DNA of 64,000 bases. Origin: Oleiagrimonas citrea (lineage in GTDB: Bacteria > Pseudomonadota > Gammaproteobacteria > Xanthomonadales > Rhodanobacteraceae). The DNA lies in the NCBI RefSeq assembly GCF_012395255.1, contig NZ_JAAZQD010000002.1:579929-643928 (forward strand). Reading direction: 5' to 3'. The translations under genes were made by a program, and so were the position numbers. Shown here piece after piece: positions 33,042 to 42,014 of this stretch (position 1 is its first letter; the number at the start of each line of letters is the position of its first letter). The notes beneath the pieces are model-generated. The model saw only the letters and a program-made list of their open reading frames with translations. It had not been told where the DNA came from and did not search any database.

Positions 33042-34543
33042 CCCGCCACGGCATGGACGCCGCACACGCCTTCATCACCGCGCTCGACGCCGGCGTCATC
33101 GCCAGACCGGACACGCCGCGCGTCCGCTTTCCGCTTCGGCGCGGAGCCATCACGGACAACGGCGCCACGCCCTGGACCTGCACGCTCGGCCTGGGCAACC
33201 CCGCGCAGCCGCTGCGCTTCATGCTCGACACTGGCACCCTGAACACCTGGGTGACGTCGAGCGCCTGCACCACGCATGCCTGCCGCGCACACCGCGCCTT
33301 CGACAGCGCGGCCTCAAGCACCTTTCGCGCCAGCGGCGATTCGCCCAAATCCGTCGACTTCGGCCCCTGGGGCACGATGCAGGTCGAGCTGGGCTACGAC
33401 ATCTGCCATCTGCAGCGCGACGTCGGCGGTCAGGTCCGCACCACGCCGCTCGACGAGCCGATCAGCTTCTACCTGGCCACCGACTACAACGGCGTGCAGT
33501 TCGCCATGCTGGACAGCGATGGCGGCCTGGCGATCCCGGCCGTGCCCTCGGCACAGCCGAGCGCCCTGCTTGAACAGCTCACCCGCCAGGGACTCATCGA
33601 CCATGCCATCGCGACGTTCGACGTCGATCCGCTGCACGGTCGCGGACAGTGCACGATGGGCGCGATCGACCTGCATCGTTTCGACCCAGGCAGCCTCAAC
33701 GTTCTGCCGGTGCAGCCACTGGAAGGCGATCTCGCCTACCTGTGGAACGTGCCGATGCAGGCGCTGCGCTGCGGCAGCGGCGTGGTGGCCGAGGACAGCG
33801 CGCTGGTGCTGGACACCGGCTCGTCGCGCTTCAAGGGGGGCGCAGCCGTGATCGCGCGCTTCCAGAACGCCATCACCGACGGCGGCAAGCGCCCGCTGAC
33901 GGTGCATGACGCGACCGCGCTGGCCGCCTATCCGGACATCGAGGTCGAACTCAACAGCACGGTCTACACGCTGACCCCGCCGCAATATTTCCAGCGCCTC
34001 GGCGCGCACCGCTGGGAAGCCGGCGTGCATGTGCTGGAAGGCCTGCCGGACGAAATGCTCGTGGTCGGCTCGGTGTTCCTGGACTGGGTCTACAGCATTT
34101 TCTGGTATCAGCCGTCGGATGCCGGACCGTGCATCGTGGCGCTGGCCACGCCCCGCCGGCACACGTCTTCGCGCGTCACCGGCCTGTGGAGAAACGGTTT
34201 CGGTTCGACGCTGGAGATCGGCCCACTCGACGCCGACGGCTGCTTCCGTGGCCGCTACACGTCGAGCACCGGCGCCAGCGGCGATTATCCGGTGGTTGGC
34301 GTCGCCGACCCGCATCCGGACGGCGACAGCGTGGCCATCTCGTTCGCGGTCAGCTGGCGCAGCCTGGAAGGCAAACCGGACCCGTCCTGGCACTGGGTGT
34401 CGGGCTTCACCGGGCTGCTGCAGCACAAGGACGGCCAGGACCAGATCGCCACCACCTATCTGCTGCAGCAGAATGCCGACGCGCAGACGCCGGACTGGAT
34501 GGCCACCGCGATCTACCCGTCGACCTTCACGCGCATCGGCTGA
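33038..34543 (+). CDS. Pepsin-like A1 aspartic protease fused to an avidin-like domain
   Basis: A 501 aa two-part protein. Residues 40-372 look like a pepsin-family protease: Asp64 in FMLDTGTLNTWVTSSAC, a flap-like segment ending in LGYD (118-121), Asp259 in LVLDTGSS, and VVGSVFLDWVYSIFW as in the pepsin C-lobe. Residues 380-501 look like avidin: TGLWRNGFGSTLEI, GRYTSSTG, FAVSW, TTYLL, DWMAT, TFTRI. By eye, streptavidin Asn23, Ser27, Tyr43, Ser45 and Trp79 match Asn386, Ser390, Tyr407, Ser409 and Trp440. Asp128 becomes Ser495 and Trp108 becomes Tyr474. No signal peptide or propeptide is seen. It overlaps the diguanylate cyclase gene by four bases. Confidence 0.85.
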   Translation: MTRHGMDAAHAFITALDAGVIARPDTPRVRFPLRRGAITDNGATPWTCTLGLGNPAQPLRFMLDTGTLNTWVTSSACTTHACRAHRAFDSAASSTFRASGDSPKSVDFGPWGTMQVELGYDICHLQRDVGGQVRTTPLDEPISFYLATDYNGVQFAMLDSDGGLAIPAVPSAQPSALLEQLTRQGLIDHAIATFDVDPLHGRGQCTMGAIDLHRFDPGSLNVLPVQPLEGDLAYLWNVPMQALRCGSGVVAEDSALVLDTGSSRFKGGAAVIARFQNAITDGGKRPLTVHDATALAAYPDIEVELNSTVYTLTPPQYFQRLGAHRWEAGVHVLEGLPDEMLVVGSVFLDWVYSIFWYQPSDAGPCIVALATPRRHTSSRVTGLWRNGFGSTLEIGPLDADGCFRGRYTSSTGASGDYPVVGVADPHPDGDSVAISFAVSWRSLEGKPDPSWHWVSGFTGLLQHKDGQDQIATTYLLQQNADAQTPDWMATAIYPSTFTRIG

Positions 34544-34556
34544 CCGGACGCAAAGA

Positions 34557-34586
34557 AAGACCCTCGCCGGTAACGGCGAGGGTCTT
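34557..34586. terminator. Bidirectional terminator
   Basis: Perfect 13-base inverted repeat AAGACCCTCGCCG / CGGCGAGGGTCTT with a GTAA loop, between the protease-avidin gene and the convergent M61 gene. The minus strand continues TTTCTTT. Confidence 0.88.
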
Positions 34587-34619
34587 CGTCCATGCGCAAA
34601 GGCGTGCGACGCAATCGCT

Positions 34620-36569
34620 TTACTTGACCGCCTTCAGTGTGCGCTTGAGTGGTGTCAGCACCTGAGACAGGTAGTCCGGACGACCCTTGATGCGCTCCAG
34701 GCTCGGGTACTGCAGGCCGCCGTGATAGTTGATTTCGACGGTCTTGTACTCGTTGAAGTTCTTCACCAGGAGCTTGATCGGCGCCTTGCTGTCGACCGCC
34801 TGCTTGACGGCGTTCTTCAGTCCTTCAGTGCTGAAGTCCTTGCCGTCGACCGCGACGATGGTCATGGCCGGCGACAGGCCCGCCTTGAACGCCGGGCTGT
34901 CCCACAACACGTCGCGCATCTCGCCCTTGTTGTTGACGGCGATGCCCAGCGAGTAGGTCAGGTCAGCCATGTGGTAATGGCTTTCCAGTGCCTTCACCGC
35001 AGCGCTTTCCTCGTGGGTGTAGACGAGCTTCCAGCCCTCGGCCTCGAAGGCCTTGGACAGGTTCACGTGACCGGTCAGACGCTTGTTGAGGAAGGACTTC
35101 CAGTCGTACGGCGCGACCTTGTTCAGCGCGCTGACGATGTCGTCGAAGGTGTAGGTATTGATGTCCCATGCACCCGGGTCGACGCCGAAGAAGTCCCGCG
35201 CGAAGTTGTTGAGGTTGCGCTTGTTGCGGGTCAGATCGCGGATCTTCGCGTCCACCGCCATCCAGATCAGCTGACCGCCGGAGTAGTAGTCCTCGCTCAT
35301 CTGGTAGCTGCGGTACGGCAGCGGCGCGCGCTGCGCGATGGTCGGATCGTTGGTGGTGTCGAGAATGTTGCGCCACTTCATGCCCGGCCGCCCGCGATCG
35401 TAACGCCCGCCGACGAAGGCCAGCATCTGCATGGCCTGCTTCTTGTCCCACAGACCCGAGCGCGCGGCCATCACGTAGCCGCTGTACTGGGTGAAGCCCT
35501 CGTAGACCCACAGACCATGATCGCGCTTGGGCACGTTGAAGTTCGGCGTCCACAGACGTGCCGGACGACGGTACTTGCCGTCCCACGAATGGTTGAACTC
35601 GTGCGCCAGCAGATCACGGCGCGCCCAGCTCTGCTTCCACTCGGTGAAATAGTTGGTCGAAGTGCCGTTCTCGCTGGAACGGTGGTGCTCCAGGCCGATA
35701 CCGCTCATCTTCTTGCTCAGCGCGAGCAGGAAGTCGTAGTGGTTGAAGTGGAAGCTGCCGTACTGGCGCTTCATCTGCACCACCAGATTACGGTGCTTCT
35801 GGATGGCTTCCTTGCTCGCGTCCAGATCCTTCGGCTGGTCGGCGAACACGTTCAGGTGCACCGGCACCTTGCCGCCCGGGTTCAGATCGAAGCGCTTGTA
35901 GTACTTGCCGGCGAACATCGGCGAATCGACCAGGTTCTCGAAGTCGATCGGCTTGAACTCGATCTTGTTGCCCGACTGGCTGGCGGTTTCCAGCGCGGTG
36001 GCGAACTTGAAGCCCTCGGGCAGCGTGACGCCGGCCTGCACGGTGATGTCGCGGTTGAAGTAACCGGCCGGGTACAGCGCCACCGTGTTCCACTGCAGGT
36101 TCAGCATCTCCGGCGTCATCACCACGCGGCCCTGGCTGCGGTTCTGCGGCGACAGGTACTTGAACTGCACGTCCAGCGAGGACACGCCCTGCGGCACGTC
36201 GACGTGGAACGCGTAGACGTTGGCCGGGTCACGGGTCCACTCCAGCACCTTGCCGTTGGCCTTGATGACCAGACCGGCGAACTTGTCGATGGGGCCAGTC
36301 GGCGAGTGGTTGCCGGGAATCCAGGCCGGGTACAGCAGCGTGAACGGGCCGGAGCTGACCGGAATCGTCTCGCTGACATTGAAGATGCGGTGCGCCAGGT
36401 CGGTCGCGTCCACGTGCAGCTGGATCGTGCCCGGATAGGCGATGTCGCGCGGTGCCGGAATGGTGAATTCGTTCGGCGTCGGCTGCGGGCCGGCGCTGGC
36501 GTGCGCGGGCAGACCGGTCAGACCGACGGTGGCCGCCAGCACGGCGGCGGCGATGAAACGGATTTTCAC
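34620..36569 (-). CDS. M61 family glycyl aminopeptidase with PDZ domain (copy 1)
   Basis: A 649 aa secreted metallopeptidase that removes N-terminal Gly or Ala. A signal peptide (1-24) precedes a beta-rich N-terminal domain and the zinc site HEFNHSWDGKYRRP, with the downstream Glu in WVYEGFTQY. The C-terminal PDZ-like domain covers about 540-630 (SPAFKAGLSPAMTIVAVDGKDF). The GTG start follows AGGAGG. It lies 70 bases downstream of a paralogue in the same direction; the two are probably co-transcribed and arose by tandem duplication. Confidence 0.9.
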   Translation of the reverse strand: MKIRFIAAAVLAATVGLTGLPAHASAGPQPTPNEFTIPAPRDIAYPGTIQLHVDATDLAHRIFNVSETIPVSSGPFTLLYPAWIPGNHSPTGPIDKFAGLVIKANGKVLEWTRDPANVYAFHVDVPQGVSSLDVQFKYLSPQNRSQGRVVMTPEMLNLQWNTVALYPAGYFNRDITVQAGVTLPEGFKFATALETASQSGNKIEFKPIDFENLVDSPMFAGKYYKRFDLNPGGKVPVHLNVFADQPKDLDASKEAIQKHRNLVVQMKRQYGSFHFNHYDFLLALSKKMSGIGLEHHRSSENGTSTNYFTEWKQSWARRDLLAHEFNHSWDGKYRRPARLWTPNFNVPKRDHGLWVYEGFTQYSGYVMAARSGLWDKKQAMQMLAFVGGRYDRGRPGMKWRNILDTTNDPTIAQRAPLPYRSYQMSEDYYSGGQLIWMAVDAKIRDLTRNKRNLNNFARDFFGVDPGAWDINTYTFDDIVSALNKVAPYDWKSFLNKRLTGHVNLSKAFEAEGWKLVYTHEESAAVKALESHYHMADLTYSLGIAVNNKGEMRDVLWDSPAFKAGLSPAMTIVAVDGKDFSTEGLKNAVKQAVDSKAPIKLLVKNFNEYKTVEINYHGGLQYPSLERIKGRPDYLSQVLTPLKRTLKAVK

Positions 36570-36639
36570 GAGAGAGCCTCCTGTGAATCGTCGTGGGTCG
36601 CCCGCGCCGGATGCATGGCGCGGGCGGCGGGGAAAGGGG

Positions 36640-38583
36640 TTACTTGCGCGCCTTCAGGATCTTGTCGAGCCGATCCGGCGTGCCCTTGATGCGCTGCAGA
36701 TGCGCGTAGCGCAGGCCGCCGTGGTAATCGATGGCGATCGTGCGGTACTGGTCGATGTTCTTGACCAGCAGCTTGATCGGCGCCTTGTCGGACTTGGCGG
36801 CGGTCACGGCGTGCTTGAGGGCATCGGTGTCGAAATCCTTGCCGTCGACGGCGACCACGGTCATGCCCGGCACCAGTCCTGCCTTGTAGGCCGGCCCGTT
36901 CCACTGCACATCGTAGACATGGCCGCTGCTGGAGACCGAGAAGCCGGCCGAATACGCCAGGTTCACGCCATGGCTGACCGCGGCCGTGGCCTTCTCCAGC
37001 CCCGACGGCTGGTCGGTGTAGACCAGCTTCCAGCCACCACGGGCAAGACCCGTCTCGGGCAGCTGATCGCCGGTGTAGTCCAGGCGCTTGCGCAGGAAGG
37101 TGTTCCAATCGTACGGCTGCACCTTGTTCAGCGTGTCGAGGACATCCTGATAGGTGTAGGTGCGCGTCACGTAGCTGCCGTTGTCCATGCCGTAGAACAG
37201 ATGCGCGAAGTTGTCCAGCGACTTGCGACCGTGGCTGAGCTCGCGGATCTTGGTGTCCACATCCAGCCACAGCAGCTGACCTTCCGGATAGAAGTCGGTG
37301 CGACGACGCCAGTTGCTCCAGCCGCTGGCGCCGGCGTAGGTCAGCGGCGCGGCATCGGCCGTGTCCTGCAGCGAGCGCCACGTGCGACCGGTACGGTGCG
37401 CCATCGCCGCTGCGATGCCGGCGATCGAGTCGTGGTACTGCTGCGTCGTCCACAGACCCGAACGCGTGGTCAGCACACCGGCCCAGTAGTCGGTCAGCCC
37501 CTCGTACACCCACAGCAGGTCGTCACGCTTGACCATGTTGAAGTTCGGCGTCCACAGATCGTACGGACGACGGAACTTGCCGTTCCACGAATGCACCCAC
37601 TCGTGCGGCATCAGGGTCGCCACACGCAGGTACATCGCTTTGCTGGTCAGGTAGTTGCTGGGCAGCCGGTCGTCGCTGGACTGGTGATGCTCCAGCCCGA
37701 AATGATCGACATGGTCGGACAGCGTCAGCAGGAAGTTGTAGTGGTCGTAGTGATGGCTGCCGAACAACGCCAGGATCTGCGTGACCAGATTGCGGTGATC
37801 GTCGATCTGCTTCTTGCTGATCTTCACACTGTCGGCCGTGTCGCCGACGATGTTCAGGTGCACCGGCACCTTCGCGCCCGGCGCCAGGTCCACGCGGGTG
37901 AAATACTTGCCGGCGATCAGCGGCGAATCGACGAAGTTGTTGAAGCTGACCGGCTTGAACGCCACCTCGTTGCCGGACCGATGGTCCACCCGCAGCGCAC
38001 TGGCGAACTTCCAGCCCGTCGGCAGCTCCACAGTGGGCTGGATCATCACCTGCCGCGAATAGTAGCCGGCCGGGTAGAACGCCACCTGGTTGAATTCGAT
38101 GTCTGCCAGCTCGTTGCTGGTCGAAGGACCCGCGCCGAACAGGCCGCCGTCGCCCGGCGACAGGAACTGGAAGCTGAGATCCAGCGCCTTCGCGCCCTCG
38201 GGCACCTTCAGATGCAGGGTGTACATGTCGGCCAGATCACGGCGCCAGTGCAGCTGCTTGCCATTGGCCTTGATGATGAGACCGGCGATGTTGTTGATCG
38301 GACCGGTGGGTGCATGCTCGCCCGGAATCCACTTCGGGTAGTACAGGGTGAAGTCCCCGGCCTTCGCGACCGGGATCGTCTCACGCACGTCGAAGATGCG
38401 CTCCGGCGCGCGGGTCATGTCCACGTGCACGCGCAGCGTGCCGCCCGGGTAGGGATGATCGCTGGGATGCTTGTGGTGCAACGGTGCAGCAACGGGCGAC
38501 TCGGCACGAAGGGCCGGCGCCGCGAGCAGCGCGGCCGAAACGGCCAGCGCGGCAAGAAGCGGACGGAACGATACGGATGACAT
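36640..38583 (-). CDS. M61 family glycyl aminopeptidase with PDZ domain (copy 2)
   Basis: A 647 aa paralogue of the next gene. A signal peptide (about 1-27) leads into the same order of domains. The zinc site is HEWVHSWNGKFRRP, the third ligand region is WVYEGLTDYW, and the PDZ-like part is GPAYKAGLVPGMTVVAVDGKDF. The two copies have clearly diverged (compare DIEFNQVAFYPAGYYSR with copy 1 NLQWNTVALYPAGYFNR), so they may differ in specificity. The ATG follows GGAG. First gene of the two-gene unit. Confidence 0.9.
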   Translation of the reverse strand: MSSVSFRPLLAALAVSAALLAAPALRAESPVAAPLHHKHPSDHPYPGGTLRVHVDMTRAPERIFDVRETIPVAKAGDFTLYYPKWIPGEHAPTGPINNIAGLIIKANGKQLHWRRDLADMYTLHLKVPEGAKALDLSFQFLSPGDGGLFGAGPSTSNELADIEFNQVAFYPAGYYSRQVMIQPTVELPTGWKFASALRVDHRSGNEVAFKPVSFNNFVDSPLIAGKYFTRVDLAPGAKVPVHLNIVGDTADSVKISKKQIDDHRNLVTQILALFGSHHYDHYNFLLTLSDHVDHFGLEHHQSSDDRLPSNYLTSKAMYLRVATLMPHEWVHSWNGKFRRPYDLWTPNFNMVKRDDLLWVYEGLTDYWAGVLTTRSGLWTTQQYHDSIAGIAAAMAHRTGRTWRSLQDTADAAPLTYAGASGWSNWRRRTDFYPEGQLLWLDVDTKIRELSHGRKSLDNFAHLFYGMDNGSYVTRTYTYQDVLDTLNKVQPYDWNTFLRKRLDYTGDQLPETGLARGGWKLVYTDQPSGLEKATAAVSHGVNLAYSAGFSVSSSGHVYDVQWNGPAYKAGLVPGMTVVAVDGKDFDTDALKHAVTAAKSDKAPIKLLVKNIDQYRTIAIDYHGGLRYAHLQRIKGTPDRLDKILKARK

Positions 38584-38775
38584 ACGGACTCCAGGAAGAC
38601 AGCCATGCAGACGCGTGAACCGCGCTGCCGGACGGAAACTGCGAAACGTGCCCTCGCGCGACGTGCGCAGGCGATGGGCGATTCCACCATCCTAGATCAC
38701 ACACGCGGCCGGCCCCGCATGCCAAAGGTCATGCAGCCGGCGAATCCGGAGGCCCGAAAACGGCGGACCCAAACG

Positions 38776-38812
38776 AAAACGCCCGCTGCCGCACGAAGCG
38801 ACAGCGGGCGCG
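38776..38812 (-). terminator. Terminator for the amino acid permease gene
   Basis: On the minus strand CGCCCGCTGTCGC pairs with GCGGCAGCGGGCG (one mismatch) around a short loop, then TTTTCGTTT. It lies 22 bases after the permease stop. The rest of 38584-38833 shows no gene. Confidence 0.85.
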
Positions 38813-38833
38813 AAACACGCAGTTTCCCGGGAC

Positions 38834-40384
38834 TTACTTGCCCTGGTTCTGCTCTTCGACCTTGCTGTGACGCATGCCGTAGGCCAGGTAGATCACCAGG
38901 CCGATCGCCATCCAGATCACGAAACGCCAGATCGTGACGATGTCCAGACCGCCGATCGGGTGGTACTCGCCGTTTTCGAACCACGGCCAGCCGATGATCA
39001 GGAACAGCGAGAAAATGATGCCCAACGGCGCCAGCAGCCACAGTGCCGGCGTGCGGAAGCGGCGCTCCAGCTCCGGCCTGCGGATACGCAGGATCAGCAC
39101 CGAGGCGCAGATCAGGATGAACGCCGACAACGTGCCGATGTTGACCAGCTCGGCCAGCTCGCGGATCGGCAGGAAGCCGGCCGCCAGCGCGGTGAAGACG
39201 CCCAGCACCATGGTCGGACGATACGGCGTGCCGTACTTCGGATGGCTCTTGGCGAACCAGCCCGGCAGCAGACCGTCACGCGACAGCGCGAACCAGATGC
39301 GCGCTGCGCCCAGCATGAAGGCGAACACCACGCTGGCGATGCCGCAGACCGCGGCGATGTCGATGATGGCGCTGATCCAGTGCAGGTCACGCGCCGCGAA
39401 CACCGCACTCACCGGCGCCTGGCTGGCCAGGATCATCTCGCTGCAGTGGCCGGCGGCTTGGCTCGGATCGACGCAGCCGTTGTACGGCACCATGCCGGTC
39501 AGCACCAGCGAGATGGCCAGATACATCAGCATCGAGATGCCCAGCGAGGCGACCACCGCCAGCGGCAGATCGCGTTGCGGATTCTTGGCTTCCTCGGCGG
39601 CCGTGGTCAGGGTGTCATAGCCGAATACCGCGAAGAACACGATGCTGGCCGCCGCCAGCACGCCGTTCCAGCCGTAGCGGGAACCGCCGCTGGCCGCCGC
39701 GTCATGCACTTCCGGCGGAATGAACGGAGTCCAGTTCGAGGTGTGCACGTAGAAGGCGCCGGCGACGATGACGATGGCCACGCCGATCACCTTCATGGTC
39801 ACCACAATGGTGTTCAGGCGCGCGCCGATCTCGGTGCGCATGATCTGGATCCAGGCCATGCCCAGCGCCACGGCCACGGCGATGATGTTCACCACCCTGC
39901 CGCTGTCCGGATGCGCCGGATCGTAGGCACCCTGCAGCCAGATCGGCAGATGCAGACCGGTCAGGTCGGCGATCAGTGACTGGAAGTAGTTCGACGTACC
40001 CGCCGCGACCACGCCCACGATCAGCGCGTACTCGACCAGCAGGTCCCAGCCGATGATCCAGGCGGGCAACTCGCCCAGCACGGCGTAGCCGTAGGTGTAG
40101 GCACTGCCCGTGACCGGAATCATGCCGGCGAATTCGGCGTAGGACAGCGCCGCGCAGGCGCTGCCGATGCCAGCCACCAGGAAGCTGATGACCACGGCCG
40201 GACCGGCATTGAGCGCGGCCTCGTGCGGCGCCAGCACGAACACACCCACGCCGACGATGGCGCCGATGCCGATGGCGGTCAGCTGCCACACGCCCATGGT
40301 GCGGCGGAAATCGGTGCTGGCACCGGCGTCGGATTGCAACTGTTCGACAGATTTGCGTCGGATCAGTTTGGACCAGAATCCCAT
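38834..40384 (-). CDS. APC family cationic-type amino acid permease
   Basis: A 516 aa transporter with about 12-14 helices. TAIGIGAIVGVGVFVLAP is the helix 1 substrate motif of the APC superfamily, and FFAVFGYDTLTTAAEEAKNPQRDLP is the helix 6-7 region typical of the CAT/YhdG branch. The start follows AAGGGG. Placed after the peptidase cluster it may take up freed amino acids; the exact substrate is not known. Monocistronic, with its own terminator. Confidence 0.88.
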   Translation of the reverse strand: MGFWSKLIRRKSVEQLQSDAGASTDFRRTMGVWQLTAIGIGAIVGVGVFVLAPHEAALNAGPAVVISFLVAGIGSACAALSYAEFAGMIPVTGSAYTYGYAVLGELPAWIIGWDLLVEYALIVGVVAAGTSNYFQSLIADLTGLHLPIWLQGAYDPAHPDSGRVVNIIAVAVALGMAWIQIMRTEIGARLNTIVVTMKVIGVAIVIVAGAFYVHTSNWTPFIPPEVHDAAASGGSRYGWNGVLAAASIVFFAVFGYDTLTTAAEEAKNPQRDLPLAVVASLGISMLMYLAISLVLTGMVPYNGCVDPSQAAGHCSEMILASQAPVSAVFAARDLHWISAIIDIAAVCGIASVVFAFMLGAARIWFALSRDGLLPGWFAKSHPKYGTPYRPTMVLGVFTALAAGFLPIRELAELVNIGTLSAFILICASVLILRIRRPELERRFRTPALWLLAPLGIIFSLFLIIGWPWFENGEYHPIGGLDIVTIWRFVIWMAIGLVIYLAYGMRHSKVEEQNQGK

Positions 40385-40759
40385 GCATTACCCCTTGGAG
40401 TGAGATGGATGTGGATACGGAATGTGATGTAGCGGGCCTTCGGCCTCACGCCACGCGGAACCACGGTGCCTTGTCGCGCCCTCGGCGCATTCCCCAGTGC
40501 GCAAATGTGCCCTCGCCGTGCCCGACACTGCGCGTCGCGGCACCGCTACATGACTCGGACCGAGCCGGCACCGCACTCGATCCGAAGAGGGTTGCACACC
40601 CATTGTTCACGCAACGCGACCCAACATGTCTTTCAGGCCGCTTTTGTTGCACAACAGTGCACAAACATACCAGAAAGAAATTCCGCTTGCTGAGCGGAAG
40701 AACCAGAAACCAGTCGTCTAACGTCCAGAAAAACCGCCGAAAAAGCTGCGAACGGCCGT
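40385..40759. other. 375-base intergenic region upstream of the permease gene
   Basis: No gene seen. TGCAC-AACA-GTGCA (40648-40661) is a short perfect dyad and may be an operator. It is not the 17-base NtrC site. No clear terminator for the AGMO-like gene was found at its 3' end. Confidence 0.3.
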
Positions 40760-42013
40760 CTACACCGCCGATAGGGACGAGGTGCTTCGGCCACGATGCA
40801 CCCACCAGAGCAAGCAGACGCTGACCCCGGCCAAAACCAGCACGCCGCCGCGCGCCCAAGCGGGCAGCGACGCACCGAACCAGCTGGCCGATATCAACGC
40901 CAGCACCGCACTGCCCACCAGCCGCGCGCCTTCCAGACCACGCGCCCAGGCGCGCCCTTCCAGCACCCCGCCCAGCAACATCAACGACAACGCCATGTAG
41001 GCAAAATATGCCAGCAGCGTCGGTGTGCTCAGCTGCGCCTGCGTCATCAGGAACTGCAGCGCCATGCCCAGCAACAACAGGAATTGCAGCGCACCGTAGA
41101 CCTTCAACGCCGCGGACATCGGTGGATCGTAGATCGGCCGTCCCAGCGCGAACGCCGGCTTCGGATACCGCGCCGCGACATCGGCCGGTCGCCAGCCCGG
41201 CCGGCGCAGCCAGACCTGCAGCCGGTCGCGCCAACGGCGCGCATGCACGGCATCGAGCCACGTCGCCCAGTACACCTCGGCGTTGGCCCACAGCGGATTC
41301 CAGCTGCGCAGCGGTGAACGCGTGCCGTACTGCGGCGGATCGTCGGCCCGCTCCGGCTGGAAAGTGCCGAACAGACGGTCCCACAGAATCAGGATGCCGC
41401 CGTAATTACGGTCCACGTAGCGGTCGTTGACGGCGTGATGCACGCGATGATTCGACGGCGAGGCGAACACGTAGTCGAACCAGCCCAGCCGGCCGATCTC
41501 CTCGGTGTGAATCCAGTACTGGTACAGCAGATCGATCAGCGCCACCACGGCGAACACTTCCAACGGCACGCCCAGTACCGCCAACGGCAGATAGAACAGC
41601 CAACCGAACAGCGCACCGCTGCTGGTCTGACGCAGCGCGGTGCTGAGGTTGTAGCACTCGCTCTGATGATGCACCACGTGCGCGGCCCACAGCACGTTGA
41701 CCTCATGCCCCATACGGTGCAGCCAGTAGTAGCAGAAGTCGTAGCCCAGCAATGCGCCAGCCCACACCCACACGCTGTCGGCAGGCAGCTCGAACAGCGC
41801 CAGGCGCGTCGCGCACCAGGCGTAGATACCGATGGTCAGCGTCTTGGTGAACACGCCGGTCAGCTGCGAGAGGATGCCCAGCCCGATGCTGTTGATGGCA
41901 TCGTTGAGGCGATAGCGTTTGTGTCCGCGCCAGGCGGCCACGGCCACTTCGACCGCCATCAGCAGGAAGAAGCCGGGAATCGCATACAGCATGATGACGG
42001 CGGCGGTATTCAT
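40760..42013 (-). CDS. Alkylglycerol monooxygenase (AGMO/TMEM195)-like protein
   Basis: A 417 aa integral-membrane di-iron oxygenase of the fatty-acid hydroxylase superfamily. The histidine boxes are complete: His99/His103 (WLHRMGHEVN), His112/115/116 (HVVHH), His169 (YWIHTE), His189/192/193 (NHRVHH). NLSTALRQT and LLYQYWIHTE match, nearly word for word, what I recall of human AGMO. It also has AGMO's extra C-terminal membrane block (about 330-415), absent from short sterol desaturases. Human AGMO cleaves ether bonds of alkylglycerols with tetrahydrobiopterin. It starts one base after a lysoplasmalogenase-family stop. The reaction here is inferred. Confidence 0.85.
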   Translation of the reverse strand: MNTAAVIMLYAIPGFFLLMAVEVAVAAWRGHKRYRLNDAINSIGLGILSQLTGVFTKTLTIGIYAWCATRLALFELPADSVWVWAGALLGYDFCYYWLHRMGHEVNVLWAAHVVHHQSECYNLSTALRQTSSGALFGWLFYLPLAVLGVPLEVFAVVALIDLLYQYWIHTEEIGRLGWFDYVFASPSNHRVHHAVNDRYVDRNYGGILILWDRLFGTFQPERADDPPQYGTRSPLRSWNPLWANAEVYWATWLDAVHARRWRDRLQVWLRRPGWRPADVAARYPKPAFALGRPIYDPPMSAALKVYGALQFLLLLGMALQFLMTQAQLSTPTLLAYFAYMALSLMLLGGVLEGRAWARGLEGARLVGSAVLALISASWFGASLPAWARGGVLVLAGVSVCLLWWVHRGRSTSSLSAV

Positions 42014-42014
42014 G

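Noticed and set aside
40648..40661. NtrC-like site upstream of the permease
   Set aside because: TGCAC-N4-GTGCA is shorter than the NtrC consensus (five-base spacer plus extra Y/R pair) and no sigma-54 promoter is visible.
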